Source: Rhodobacterales bacterium HKCCE4037 (GTDB taxonomy: Bacteria; Pseudomonadota; Alphaproteobacteria; Rhodobacterales; Rhodobacteraceae). From it: 39,748 nt of DNA. The stretch is from assembly GCA_015689645.1 (NCBI GenBank), contig WVSM01000015.1, positions 1 through 39,748 on the forward strand, read 5' to 3'. Within the stretch, counting starts at the first letter, position 1. Every line of letters begins with the position of its first letter. The position numbers and the translations under genes were made by a program. The notes beneath the pieces are model-generated. The model ran no database searches and was not told the DNA's origin. It worked only from the letters and a program-made list of their open reading frames with translations. Below are positions 16,471 through 24,338 of the stretch, piece by piece.

Positions 16471-16500
16471 AACTCATATTGATGATGAATGTTATGAATT
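16471..16500. promoter_or_regulatory. Candidate MetR-binding inverted repeat in the metR-metF gap
   Basis: AACTCATA (16471-16478) and TATGAATT (16493-16500) form an inverted repeat with 7 of 8 matches and a 14-bp spacer. It starts 5 bp upstream of the metR ATG and ends 60 bp upstream of metF, a place consistent with metR autoregulation and metF activation. It does not exactly match the E. coli consensus TGAANNWNNTTCA. Confidence 0.45.
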
Positions 16501-16559
16501 TGGCTCTCAGACAGCTCTATGCGACATCTGGGTGCAACACATCAAGGATCAGAATCGCC

Positions 16560-17426
16560 ATGACCACCCCGCGCGTCTCTTTCGAGTTCTTCCCGCCGAA
16601 ATCCCTGGAAGGCTCGTTCCGCCTCTGGGACACGCTCGGCACCCTCGCCCCGCTCGCCCCCCAATTCGTCTCCGTCACCTACGGCGCCGGCGGCACCACC
16701 CGCAAGCTGACGCACGAGGCCGTCACGGCCATCGGCGCCAATTTCGGCGTGCCGGTCGCGGCCCATCTGACCTGCGTCGACGCCACCCGCGAAGAAACGC
16801 TCGAAATCGCCGATCAATATGCCGCCGCCGGCGTCAAACAGATCGTCGCCCTGCGCGGTGATCCCCCGAAAGGGGCCGAGGGCTTCCGCCCCCACCCCGA
16901 AGGTTTCGCCTCCTCGGTGGAGTTGATCGAGGCGCTGGCCAACACCGGCAAATTCGACATCCGCGTCGGCGCCTACCCCGATCCGCACCCCGAGGCCGAG
17001 TCCCTGCAGGCCTGCGTCGACTACCTCAAGCGCAAGTGTGATGCCGGGGCCACCTCCGCCATCACCCAGTTCTTCTTCGAGGCCGAGACGTTCTTCCGCT
17101 TCCGCGACGCCTGCGCCGCCGCCGGCATCACCGCGCCGATCATCCCCGGCATCCTGCCGATCGAGAACTGGACCAACGCCCGCAAATTCGCCACCGGCTG
17201 CGGCGCACAGATCCCTGCGTGGCTGGACGAAGCCTACAATGCCGCCCTGCGCGACGGCCGCGAAGACCTTCTGTCCACGGCGCTCTGCACCGAGCTTTGC
17301 ACCGACCTCATCGAAGGCGGTGTGGAAGAGCTGCATTTCTACACGCTCAACAAGCCGGAACTCACCCGCGACGTCTGCGCGGCCCTTGGCGTCGCCCCAA
17401 AAGTGACCCTGGCACGCGTGGCCTGA
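16560..17426 (+). CDS. metF: Methylenetetrahydrofolate reductase
   Basis: A 288-residue FAD-dependent TIM-barrel enzyme that reduces 5,10-methylene-THF to 5-methyl-THF for methionine synthesis. Family motifs are VSFEFFPPKS (6-15), VTYGAGGTTR, AHLTCVDATREE, VALRGDPPKG and the central SAITQFFFE. Length is close to E. coli MetF (296). The ATG at 16560 is chosen because the protein family begins at MTTPRVSFEFFPPKS. It is divergent from metR. A terminator follows at 17452. I looked for a SAM riboswitch before the gene and saw none; control is probably by MetR. Confidence 0.94.
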   Translation: MTTPRVSFEFFPPKSLEGSFRLWDTLGTLAPLAPQFVSVTYGAGGTTRKLTHEAVTAIGANFGVPVAAHLTCVDATREETLEIADQYAAAGVKQIVALRGDPPKGAEGFRPHPEGFASSVELIEALANTGKFDIRVGAYPDPHPEAESLQACVDYLKRKCDAGATSAITQFFFEAETFFRFRDACAAAGITAPIIPGILPIENWTNARKFATGCGAQIPAWLDEAYNAALRDGREDLLSTALCTELCTDLIEGGVEELHFYTLNKPELTRDVCAALGVAPKVTLARVA

Positions 17427-17451
17427 ACGGTCGGGCCAATTGCTCCCTCCA

Positions 17452-17489
17452 CGCCGCTGACCCTCAGAAGGCCAGCGGCGCGTTTTCCT
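17452..17489 (+). terminator. Intrinsic terminator of metF, overlapping the end of the Lrp-type gene
   Basis: CGCCGCTG (17452-17459) pairs with CAGCGGCG (17473-17480) around a 13-nt loop and is followed by CGTTTTCCTT. The downstream arm and tail lie inside the 3' end of the convergent regulator gene. Confidence 0.75.
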
Positions 17490-17925
17490 TGATTTCCTTC
17501 AGCACGAAGAACGACCGTATCTGCCGCACGCCCGGAAGCGCGATCAGCATCTTGGTGTGCAACGCGTTGAAATCATTCATGTCGTTGACACGGATTTTCA
17601 GCAGATAGTCGAAATCCCCGGCAACAAGGTGGCAATCCAGCAGCTCCTTCATGCCAGAAACCGCCTCTTCGAAATCGGCGAAACTTTCAGGCGTCGACCG
17701 GTCCAGTACGACGCCCACCATCACCAGCGTGCCGCGGTTGACCGATCTCGGGTTCACGTGCCCCATGACACGGGTGATGTGCCCCTCTTCGAACAGCCGC
17801 TGCGTGCGCCGGTGGCAGGTGGCCGGGCTCACGTTCACGGCTGCAGCAATATCCGCATTGGTCAGACGCCCGTCAGCTTGCAGGTGGCGCAGGATATTCC
17901 GGTCGATGCGATCGAGTTCGCTCAT
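17464..17925 (-). CDS. Lrp/AsnC-family regulator divergent from acdS
   Basis: A 153-residue regulator. Residues 1-60 contain the helix-turn-helix (LDRIDRNILRHLQADGRLTNADIAAAVNVSPATCHRRTQRL), and residues 65-150 the RAM/AsnC effector domain (GVVLDRST..., DCHLVAGDFDYLLKIRV). It faces acdS, and Lrp-type AcdR proteins are known to activate ACC deaminase genes in several proteobacteria, so control of acdS is a reasonable inference. The start at 17925 (MSELDRID) has a weak GAAAGA ribosome site; an in-frame ATG at 17940 would add five residues and has none. The start codon lies inside a 17-bp palindrome that may be its own operator. Confidence 0.88.
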   Translation of the reverse strand: MSELDRIDRNILRHLQADGRLTNADIAAAVNVSPATCHRRTQRLFEEGHITRVMGHVNPRSVNRGTLVMVGVVLDRSTPESFADFEEAVSGMKELLDCHLVAGDFDYLLKIRVNDMNDFNALHTKMLIALPGVRQIRSFFVLKEIKENAPLAF

Positions 17926-17940
17926 GAAAGAATCTTTCAT
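17924..17940. promoter_or_regulatory. 17-bp palindrome at the Lrp-type gene start
   Basis: ATGAAAG (17924-17930) and CTTTCAT (17934-17940) are perfect inverted repeats around AAT. The site covers the regulator's start codon and leader, and the adjoining DNA to about 17975 is AT-rich and contains TATAAT (17951-17956, plus strand). Size and symmetry fit an Lrp-family operator, so autoregulation and acdS control are plausible. Confidence 0.5.
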
Positions 17941-18080
17941 TTATTTACGGTATAATGACCATTTTATCAGAATTAAGGCCTAGGGTGCACCTGTGAGCGT
18001 AGAATAGACAGGGAATTAGAAAGCACCTTCCGAACCCGGTTTGCTATTGTTCAGGGAATCGCAAATCAGGAGATCGCCCC

Positions 18081-19100
18081 GTGTCCTTGCTGGATAAATT
18101 CGAACGCTACCCGCTGACCTTCGGCAAAACCGCCATCGAACATCTGCCCCGCCTGACCGAAGCCGTCGGCGCGGACGTGGAGTTCTACGCCAAGCGCGAC
18201 GACTGCAACTCTGGCCTCGCCATGGGCGGCAACAAGCTCCGCAAGCTGGAATACATCGTCCCCGACGCCATCGCGAGCGGTGCGGACACGCTGGTCTCCA
18301 TCGGCGGGGTGCAATCGAACCACACGCGCATGGTTGCCGCGACCGCCGCCAAGATCGGCATGAAATGCGTCGTCATCCAGGAGAAATGGGTGCCCCATTA
18401 CGATGCGGTCTACGACCGCGTGGGCAACATCATGATGACCCGCCTGATGGGCGCCGACAGCCGCCTTGTCGACGACGGCTTCGACATCGGCATCCGCAAA
18501 AGCTGGGAGGATGCGATCCAGTCCGTCAAGGATGCGGGCGGCGTGCCCTACGCCATCCCCGCCGGGGCGTCGGTGCACAAATACGGCGCCCTCGGCTACG
18601 TCGGCTTCGCCGAGGAAGTGGCCGAGCAGGAGAAGGAGCTTGGCTTCCAGTTCGACTACATCGTCGTCTGCGTCGTCACCGGCTCGACCCAGGGCGGCAT
18701 GATCGTCGGCTTCGCAGCACAGGACCGCGCGGATCGCGTGATCGGCATCGACGCCTCCGGCACCGTCGACCAGACCCGCGCCCAGGTGCGCGAGATCGTG
18801 GACAACACCGCCGCTCTCGTCGGCCTCGGCCGCGACGTGCGCGAGGACGAGATCCACATCAACCCCGACTACGCCTACCCCGCCTATGGCGTGCCGTCCG
18901 ACGAAACCAACGCGGCCATCCGCCTTGCCGCCCGGACCGAGGCGATGATGACCGACCCGGTTTACGAGGGCAAATCCATGCAAGGCATGATCGACCTCGC
19001 GAAGAAGGGCTTCTTTCCCAAGGGCTCGAAAGTGCTCTACGCCCATCTCGGCGGCGCACCGGCGCTCAACGGCTACAGCTACTACTACAAGGACGGTTGA
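18081..19100 (+). CDS. acdS: 1-aminocyclopropane-1-carboxylate deaminase
   Basis: A 339-residue PLP enzyme (fold type II) that converts ACC, the ethylene precursor, to 2-oxobutyrate and ammonia. The PLP lysine is Lys52 in GGNKLRK. Tyr295, Glu296 (DPVYEGKS) and Leu323 (AHLGG) match the set that separates true ACC deaminases from D-cysteine desulfhydrases, where Glu and Leu are replaced. The length equals the family norm of about 338. The start is GTG at 18081, preceded by AGGAGA. It is divergent from an Lrp-type regulator and followed 49 bp later by a 2-oxoacid dehydrogenase E1. Activity with D-amino acids cannot be excluded. Confidence 0.93.
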   Translation: MSLLDKFERYPLTFGKTAIEHLPRLTEAVGADVEFYAKRDDCNSGLAMGGNKLRKLEYIVPDAIASGADTLVSIGGVQSNHTRMVAATAAKIGMKCVVIQEKWVPHYDAVYDRVGNIMMTRLMGADSRLVDDGFDIGIRKSWEDAIQSVKDAGGVPYAIPAGASVHKYGALGYVGFAEEVAEQEKELGFQFDYIVVCVVTGSTQGGMIVGFAAQDRADRVIGIDASGTVDQTRAQVREIVDNTAALVGLGRDVREDEIHINPDYAYPAYGVPSDETNAAIRLAARTEAMMTDPVYEGKSMQGMIDLAKKGFFPKGSKVLYAHLGGAPALNGYSYYYKDG

Positions 19101-19149
19101 TCACCGCGCCGGTTCCATCCCAGATAGTCCGAGCCAAGCAGGATGTCCC

Positions 19150-21540
19150 ATGTCGCACACACACCTGAAGACCATTGAACAACGCCTGCTCTGGCTGTCG
19201 CACTGGATGATCCACAACGCCAACCACGTCCGTCCCAAGGCGGACGGGATCAAGGTGGGCGGGCACCAGGCCTCTTCCGCCTCGATGGTGTCGATCATGA
19301 CGGCGCTCTACTTCTCTGCGCTCCGGCCGGAAGACCGGGTCGCGGTCAAACCCCATGCCTCGCCGGTCTTTCACGCGATGCAATACCTCATGGGCAACCA
19401 GACCCGGGAGCGAATGGAGAACTTCCGCGGCTTCGGTGGCGTCCAAAGCTACCCCAGCCGCACCAAGGATACCGACGACGTGGATTTCTCCACCGGATCG
19501 GTGGGCCTTGGCGTGGGGATCACGGCGCTTGCCTCCCTGGTGCAGGATTTCATCGCGGCGAAGGCTTGGGGACAGATCACCCCGGGCCGCATGGTGGCCC
19601 TTGTCGGCGACGCCGAGCTGGACGAAGGCAACGTCTACGAGGTGCTCCAGGAAGGCTGGAAGAACGACCTGCGCAACACCTGGTGGATCATCGACTACAA
19701 CCGCCAGTCGCTCGACGGCATCGTGCGCGAAGGATTGTTCGGGCGGATCGAGAAGATCTTCGCCGCCTTCGGCTGGGACGTGGTCAAGGTCAAGTACGGC
19801 ACCCTCCAGCGCGCCGCGTTCGAGGAGCCGGGCGGGGCACGGCTGCGCGACTGGATCGACGCCTGCCCCAACGCGGAATATGCCGCGCTCACCTACCAGG
19901 GCGGCGAGGTCTGGCGCAAACGTCTGATGGACGACCTGGGCGACCAGGGCGATGTCACCGCCCTGCTCGACCGGCGCAGCGATACCGAGCTGGCGGCGCT
20001 GATGGAAAACCTCGGCGGCAATTGCGTGCAGACCATGGCCGAAACCTTCGCCGCCATCGACCACGACCGCCCCACCTGCTTCCTCGCCTACACGATCAAG
20101 GGCTGGGGCACGCCGATCGCCGGCCACAAGGACAACCACGGCGGGTTGATGACCAAGGCCCAGATGGCCGATTGGCAAGCGCGGATGGGCGTCCCCCAAG
20201 GCCAGGAGTGGGAGCCGTTCGCAACCGTGCGGGACGAAGCCGCCCTGAAATCCTTCCTCGCCGAGGTGCCGTTCTTCGCCCAAGGCACGCGGCGCCACGA
20301 CGACGTCAAACTCCCGGTGCCCGCCATCGACTTCGCCAGCGACCGCGAGATCTCCACCCAGGCGGCCTTCGGCAAGATCATGGATGAGCTGGCCAAGGGC
20401 GACAGTGCGCTGGCCGACCGCATCCTGACGACCTCGCCCGACGTGACGGGCACCACTGGCCTCGGCGCCTTCGTGAACCGCCGCAAGCTGTTTGCCCGCG
20501 CGCCGCAGAACGACGCCTTCATCGAACACCGCATCCCCTCGACCGCGAAATGGAACTTCGATCCCGCGGGCCAGCACCTGGAACTTGGCATCGCCGAGAT
20601 GAACCTGTTCCTGCTGCTGGGGGCGGCAGGCCTGTCGCACAGCCTTTGGGGCAAGCGGCTCATCCCCATCGGAACGGTCTACGACCCCTTCGTGCATCGC
20701 GGCCTCGATGCCCTGAACTACGCCTGCTACCAGGATGCGCGGTTCATGATCGTCGGCACCCCGTCCGGCGTGACGCTGGCCCCCGAAGGCGGCGCGCACC
20801 AATCCATCGGCACGCCGCTCACCGGCATGTCGCAGGACGGGCTGGCCAGCTTCGAGCCCGCCTTCGCCGATGAACTGGCGGTCATCATGGAATGGGCCTT
20901 CGACTACATGCAGCGCGATGGCGAAGGCGACCCGGACGAACGGACCTGGCTGCGCGACGAAACCGGCGGGTCCGTCTATCTCCGGCTGACCACCAAGCCG
21001 CTCGAACAACCCGGCAAACGGGCCGATGACGATTTCCGCCAAGGTGCCGTCGACGGTGGCTACTGGCTGCGCAAACCCGGCCCCAATTGCTCCGTCGTGA
21101 TCGCCTACCAGGGCGCCGTCGCCGATGAGGCCATCGCCGCCGCCGGCATGATCGCAGAGCACAGGCGCGACATCGGCGTGCTTGCCGTCACCTCCGCCGA
21201 CCGTCTCAACGCCGGCTGGACCGCCGCACAGCGCAGCCGCGCCCGGGGCAACCCCGACGCGCTGTCGCATGTGGAGGCGCTGCTGCGCGACCTTCCCAGC
21301 CATTGCACCATCGTCACCGTCATCGACGGGCACCCCGCCACGCTCTCGTGGCTCGGCGCCGTGGCCGGGCACCGGACGATCCCCCACGGGGTGGAACACT
21401 TCGGCCAGACCGGCAGCATCGGCGACCTTGCCGACCACTTCCAGATCGACCGTCACGCGATTGCGAATTCCATCTCCGCCCTGACCGTGGGAGAAAGGCC
21501 CACCAGTGCCGTGCCGCGCACCAGCAGGGTCGGCGCTTAA
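19150..21540 (+). CDS. Homodimeric pyruvate-dehydrogenase-E1/transketolase-like TPP enzyme
   Basis: A 796-residue thiamine-diphosphate enzyme related to AceE and transketolase. Evidence is VGGHQASSASMVSIMTALYF (37-56), the TPP/Mg motif beginning GDAELDEGN (153-161) and ending at Asn184 in WWIIDYNRQS, then a pyrimidine domain (LELGIAEMNLFLLLGAAGLS) and a C-terminal transketolase-like domain. It is shorter than E. coli AceE (887). Its place after acdS suggests that it decarboxylates 2-oxobutyrate, as the AceE-like MdeB of Pseudomonas putida does in methionine degradation, giving propionyl-CoA if a lipoyl E2 and E3 are borrowed; no E2/E3 gene is adjacent. Some annotations may call it transketolase. 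The ATG at 19150 follows AGGA. Confidence 0.8.
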   Translation: MSHTHLKTIEQRLLWLSHWMIHNANHVRPKADGIKVGGHQASSASMVSIMTALYFSALRPEDRVAVKPHASPVFHAMQYLMGNQTRERMENFRGFGGVQSYPSRTKDTDDVDFSTGSVGLGVGITALASLVQDFIAAKAWGQITPGRMVALVGDAELDEGNVYEVLQEGWKNDLRNTWWIIDYNRQSLDGIVREGLFGRIEKIFAAFGWDVVKVKYGTLQRAAFEEPGGARLRDWIDACPNAEYAALTYQGGEVWRKRLMDDLGDQGDVTALLDRRSDTELAALMENLGGNCVQTMAETFAAIDHDRPTCFLAYTIKGWGTPIAGHKDNHGGLMTKAQMADWQARMGVPQGQEWEPFATVRDEAALKSFLAEVPFFAQGTRRHDDVKLPVPAIDFASDREISTQAAFGKIMDELAKGDSALADRILTTSPDVTGTTGLGAFVNRRKLFARAPQNDAFIEHRIPSTAKWNFDPAGQHLELGIAEMNLFLLLGAAGLSHSLWGKRLIPIGTVYDPFVHRGLDALNYACYQDARFMIVGTPSGVTLAPEGGAHQSIGTPLTGMSQDGLASFEPAFADELAVIMEWAFDYMQRDGEGDPDERTWLRDETGGSVYLRLTTKPLEQPGKRADDDFRQGAVDGGYWLRKPGPNCSVVIAYQGAVADEAIAAAGMIAEHRRDIGVLAVTSADRLNAGWTAAQRSRARGNPDALSHVEALLRDLPSHCTIVTVIDGHPATLSWLGAVAGHRTIPHGVEHFGQTGSIGDLADHFQIDRHAIANSISALTVGERPTSAVPRTSRVGA

Positions 21541-21572
21541 GGGCGATGTCGTGAGGGGCGTGGGGCTCGGCC

Positions 21573-21911
21573 TCAAGACCCCGCCCCGGCCTCGAAATCC
21601 CGAAACCCGTCTTCAATGGCGGGCAGGATCGCCACGAACTCGAAATACGGATGCGCAAAAAGCGCCGTATCGCGCAGCCGCTCCATCGCCGTGTTCAGCG
21701 CCCCGGCTGACGGGCCGGTGAGCATCCAGATATCCGAGCACATGGCCGAAAAGGCCTCACAATCGAACTGGCGGACCTGCGTGCTGTCATCAGGCGTCGC
21801 CGTGGCCGCAATCTCGCGCCGCCGCTCCCGTGGCAGGGCCAGCCAGGCTGGCAAGGCCCGCACCAGCACGAACAGGGTCAGCGGGTTGTAACGCGGGGTT
21901 TCTTGGGGCAT
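21573..21911 (-). CDS. Darcynin-like protein
   Basis: A 112-residue cytosolic protein that resembles the darcynin family, small proteins of unknown function. Supporting segments are TLFVLVRALPAWLALPRERR near the N-terminus, FDCEAFSAMCSDIWML in the middle, and FAHPYFEFVAILPAIEDGFRDFE near the end, a pattern of a ferredoxin-like alpha/beta barrel. It is divergent from a TetR regulator, and a GATAC-N5-GTATC operator lies between the two genes, so it is probably induced when that regulator loses DNA. A GC-rich hairpin without a T-run (21555-21587) separates it from the E1 gene and overlaps its last codons. Confidence 0.7.
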   Translation of the reverse strand: MPQETPRYNPLTLFVLVRALPAWLALPRERRREIAATATPDDSTQVRQFDCEAFSAMCSDIWMLTGPSAGALNTAMERLRDTALFAHPYFEFVAILPAIEDGFRDFEAGAGS

Positions 21912-21942
21912 CGGATCACGCTTTCGCTTTGCAATGATTGAA

Positions 21943-21957
21943 GATACGGACAGTATC
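21943..21957. promoter_or_regulatory. TetR-type operator GATAC-N5-GTATC between darcynin-like and TetR genes
   Basis: GATAC (21943-21947) and GTATC (21953-21957) form a perfect inverted repeat around GGACA. Outer bases ATTG and CAAT continue the symmetry with small offsets. It sits in the divergent gap, about 30 bp from the darcynin-like start and 40 bp from the TetR start, as expected for a local repressor site. Confidence 0.65.
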
Positions 21958-21996
21958 CAAGCAATTGCTCAGGTTTCCTACTCGCATGCAGATGCA

Positions 21997-22581
21997 ATGA
22001 CATCGCTAACCCCACAGCCCAGGAAATTACCGACACAGCGCCGGGCCGTCGCGACCTGTGCGGCCATCGTCGAAGCGGCGGCTCGCATTCTGGAAGAACG
22101 CGATGCCGACGCGCTCAATACCAACCGCATCGCCGAACGCGCCGGTGTCAGCATCGGGACACTGTATCAGTATTTTCCCGACAAACACGCCATCCTGGTC
22201 ACCCTTATCCGCCGGGAACGCGACATGCTACTGGCCGAATTGCGTGCCATACCGGAGGGCAGCGATACGGCGCTTGAGGCGATGGTCGCGGCCGCCATCC
22301 GCCACCAATTCGCGCGACCAAGGCTTGCGGCCGCCCTCGAACATATCGAACAGGCCTTCCCCCTTGGCACCGAGGCAAATGCCATGGCCGAGGAGATCGC
22401 AACGATCTCGTCCGGCCTGCTCACCCGGCGCTTCGGCGCGATCCGGCATTCGGATCTTCTGACCGCGATCGTGATCGCGCGCGGGCTGGTGAATGCCGCC
22501 GGAGAAGGTTTGTTGCCTCGGGACGGGCTGTCCGACAGGGTCGTGACGGCTGTGAAGAGTTATTTGCTGGCCGTCACGTAA
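21997..22581 (+). CDS. TetR-family transcriptional regulator
   Basis: A 194-residue regulator. The N-terminal helix-turn-helix is clear: RRAVATCAAIVEAAARILEERDADALNTNRIAERAGVSIGTLYQYFPDKHAILV, with IGTLYQYFPDK (53-63) as the recognition helix and conserved TetR turn. The C-terminal ligand domain is not recognisable as a specific subfamily. The ATG at 21997 is preferred because the earlier in-frame ATG at 21934 would translate through the operator at 21943-21957. It is divergent from the darcynin-like gene, its most likely target. Confidence 0.88.
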   Translation: MTSLTPQPRKLPTQRRAVATCAAIVEAAARILEERDADALNTNRIAERAGVSIGTLYQYFPDKHAILVTLIRRERDMLLAELRAIPEGSDTALEAMVAAAIRHQFARPRLAAALEHIEQAFPLGTEANAMAEEIATISSGLLTRRFGAIRHSDLLTAIVIARGLVNAAGEGLLPRDGLSDRVVTAVKSYLLAVT

Positions 22582-22649
22582 CGGAGCTGATTGATACACG
22601 AACCTGGCCTGCTCGGATCTGGATTTCATTACACTCACCCTCCAATATC

Positions 22650-22667
22650 CATCCGCATCACGCGTGA
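22650..22667 (+). repeat. 18-bp direct repeat, left copy (CATCCGCATCACGCGTGA)
   Basis: It matches 24253-24270 at 17 of 18 positions and contains the 10-bp palindrome TCACGCGTGA. The two copies bracket the L,D-transpeptidase and small exported protein genes. Confidence 0.7.
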
Positions 22668-22774
22668 ACACCCGTCATAACGCCCTGCGCCCAACTCCCC
22701 CGCCATCGCCATGGCACGGCGGCCGCGACACCCTGCGCGCGACCGCCGTCCGGAATAGGCCTGCCCATCGGCAC

Positions 22775-23479
22775 TTAGTAGACCTGCGCAAGGCCGCTTG
22801 GCATCATGGACGGAAGCACGATGACCGAGGCCCCGTGCACAGCACGGTCATGGAGGTGGATCACATCCTGATCCAGCATCCGGATGCACCCCGCGGACAC
22901 GGCCTGCCCCAGTTCGCGCGGCAATGCCCCACCATGCACACGGTAAAGCGTGTCCTCGCCATTTTGGAACAGGTAGAGCGCACGCGCACCCATCGGATTG
23001 CCCGGCCCGGGGTCCATGCCTCCGTTGGCAACAGAGTAAGGCTCCAACTCGGGACGCCTCTCGATGGTCTCTTCCGGCACATTCCAGCGCGGCCAGCTAC
23101 GGCAGAACTGCAACCGGGCCGTCCCGTCCCAGCCGAACCCAGCAGCTCCCACGCTGACACCATACCGGGTGGTCCGTTCCGCGGACTCCACGAAGTAAAG
23201 CAAGGCCGCGTCCGGGTCGACGACGATGGTCCCGCGCGGGTGTCGTGGCCACAAGTTCTCGGCCTCCTGTCGCCATAGTTCCGGCGAAAGGACCCCCTCA
23301 GGAACCGCCTCGATCGGGAAGGTTTCGCCCGAAACGGCGCCATAGAAATCTGGCAGCGGCGGATACACCGGTCCGGCAGGAACGGCGGCGGCACTGGTTG
23401 GGCTGCCCTCGAATGGGCGTGTGCAGGCAGTCAGAAATACCGCGCCTGAGGCGGCAGCGAAACTACGTCTGGTCAACAT
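22775..23479 (-). CDS. L,D-transpeptidase (YkuD) lipoprotein
   Basis: A 234-residue envelope protein. The N-terminus MLTRRSFAAASGAVFLTAC has a twin-arginine and a lipobox, so Cys19 may be lipidated and export may use Tat. The YkuD catalytic domain covers about 83-230, with YRVHGGALPREL (His182) and SAGCIRM (Ser195, catalytic Cys198, Arg200). These enzymes cross-link meso-DAP residues in peptidoglycan or attach proteins to it. The start at 23479 gives the signal; the open frame to 23530 lacks one. The small exported protein gene ends 51 bp upstream on the same strand, so the two may be co-transcribed. The pair lies between the two 18-bp repeats. There is no sign of disruption. Confidence 0.9.
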   Translation of the reverse strand: MLTRRSFAAASGAVFLTACTRPFEGSPTSAAAVPAGPVYPPLPDFYGAVSGETFPIEAVPEGVLSPELWRQEAENLWPRHPRGTIVVDPDAALLYFVESAERTTRYGVSVGAAGFGWDGTARLQFCRSWPRWNVPEETIERRPELEPYSVANGGMDPGPGNPMGARALYLFQNGEDTLYRVHGGALPRELGQAVSAGCIRMLDQDVIHLHDRAVHGASVIVLPSMMPSGLAQVY

Positions 23480-23530
23480 CGGTTTGATCTCTCGTACTGG
23501 AAGGAAATGGCGTGAAACGCCGGATTTCAT

Positions 23531-23884
23531 TCAGGCAGCACGAGGCGGGGAGGTCGGTGGCGCCTGCGCGGCACGGGGAACAAGCACCGCGCAACCGGCG
23601 ACCAAGTGTAGCGTGCTTGCAAAAAACTCGATGTCGTCCGGGTCGGACGGCAATGGCGCATTCACACCACAGTGCACCTGTGGAAGCACCGTGACGCCTT
23701 TCCCGTGTCGAGCCGTGTCAAAGCGCGTCTCCGTGACGTAAACCGCCTGGACGACAGGGGACGCTCCCGAAAGAAACGAGGGGTCATCAACGTCAACCAA
23801 CGTCGCCGACGCAGCGGCGAGCCCGCACCAGGGCAGGAAGCTTACGACGAGAAGCGCGGTCACGATGGTCTGCACAAAGCGCAT
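23531..23884 (-). CDS. Small exported protein of unknown function
   Basis: I do not recognise a family. From ATG 23884 it has 117 residues: a signal peptide (MRFVQTIVTALLVVSFLPWCGLAAASA, about 1-27) and a mature part that begins LVDVDDPSFLSGASPVVQAVYVTETRFDT, contains two Cys in CGVNAP and AGCAVL that could pair, and ends in a Pro/Ala-rich tail. The frame is open upstream to 24097, adding 71 Arg-rich residues that look like non-coding sequence. The ribosome site is weak. It lies directly upstream of the L,D-transpeptidase gene, so a role in cell-wall or envelope function is possible but not shown. A real gene is likely but not certain. Confidence 0.5.
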   Translation of the reverse strand: MRFVQTIVTALLVVSFLPWCGLAAASATLVDVDDPSFLSGASPVVQAVYVTETRFDTARHGKGVTVLPQVHCGVNAPLPSDPDDIEFFASTLHLVAGCAVLVPRAAQAPPTSPPRAA

Positions 23885-24184
23885 GAACCCGCGATACCCA
23901 TCGGCAGACGGGAGGGAAACGTTCCCGGAAACAACAGTTCGTGATCCGTGCTCAATCCATGCAGGTGCCGCGCATGACACGTCCGCCAGTTCAGAAGTCA
24001 CTCTGCGACGTCGTCGCGATTCAGTCGGCGCTTGGGCGCCTGCGACACGGGTCGCCCGGAACCGCGGGAAGAATGTGGGCGTGAACATCATGCACAAGGC
24101 GTAGGCCTCCGTGCTTCACAAGTCTATTCAAGTGTGCGGACGGTGATCGGAGCAGCGGTACGCCCTTTTGGAAAGCTGCAAAAC

Positions 24185-24204
24185 ATTTCTATAATCATAG
24201 AAAT
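24185..24204. promoter_or_regulatory. Perfect inverted repeat in AT-rich intergenic DNA
   Basis: ATTTCTAT (24185-24192) and ATAGAAAT (24197-24204) surround AATC. It lies in the most AT-rich part of the window between the exported-protein gene and the thioesterase. It could be an operator or a cruciform-forming site. Confidence 0.5.
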
Positions 24205-24252
24205 ATAAGGAATTTCAACATATTGATTTTACTAGATTTCATGCCTGAACAC

Positions 24253-24270
24253 CATCCGTATCACGCGTGA
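24253..24270 (+). repeat. 18-bp direct repeat, right copy (CATCCGTATCACGCGTGA)
   Basis: It matches the left copy at 22650 with one difference. Here the palindrome extends to ATCACGCGTGAT (24260-24271). It lies 69 bp before the thioesterase ATG. Confidence 0.7.
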
Positions 24271-24338
24271 TCAACCTTGCACACGGCCCGCCCCCGTGGC
24301 TTCCTGCGCCCGACCAACGGACCCGGAGGCCCCGCCCC

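Larger units (their letters stand above)
23885..24338. other. 454-bp gap, partly AT-rich, no convincing gene
   Basis: The minus-strand frame remains open to 24097 but encodes Arg-rich, low-similarity sequence. From 24175 to 24240 the DNA is markedly AT-rich for this genome and holds the inverted repeat at 24185-24204. The right copy of the 18-bp repeat is at 24253-24270. A ribosome site for the thioesterase lies at 24324-24329. This stretch probably contains promoters of both flanking transcription units. Confidence 0.5.

Noticed and set aside
16467-16559. A SAM-type riboswitch before metF
   Set aside because: No conserved SAM-II or SAH core or convincing pseudoknot seen in the 93-bp gap; the MetR arrangement explains regulation.
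19066-21576. An 836-residue minus-strand open frame antisense to the E1-like gene
   Set aside because: It is a GC-rich shadow: Gly/Ala/Arg/His-rich, no family motifs, and it covers a well-supported plus-strand gene.
23885-24097. N-terminal extension of the small exported protein to 188 residues
   Set aside because: The extension is Arg-rich, would put the signal peptide in the middle of the protein and has no sign of conservation.
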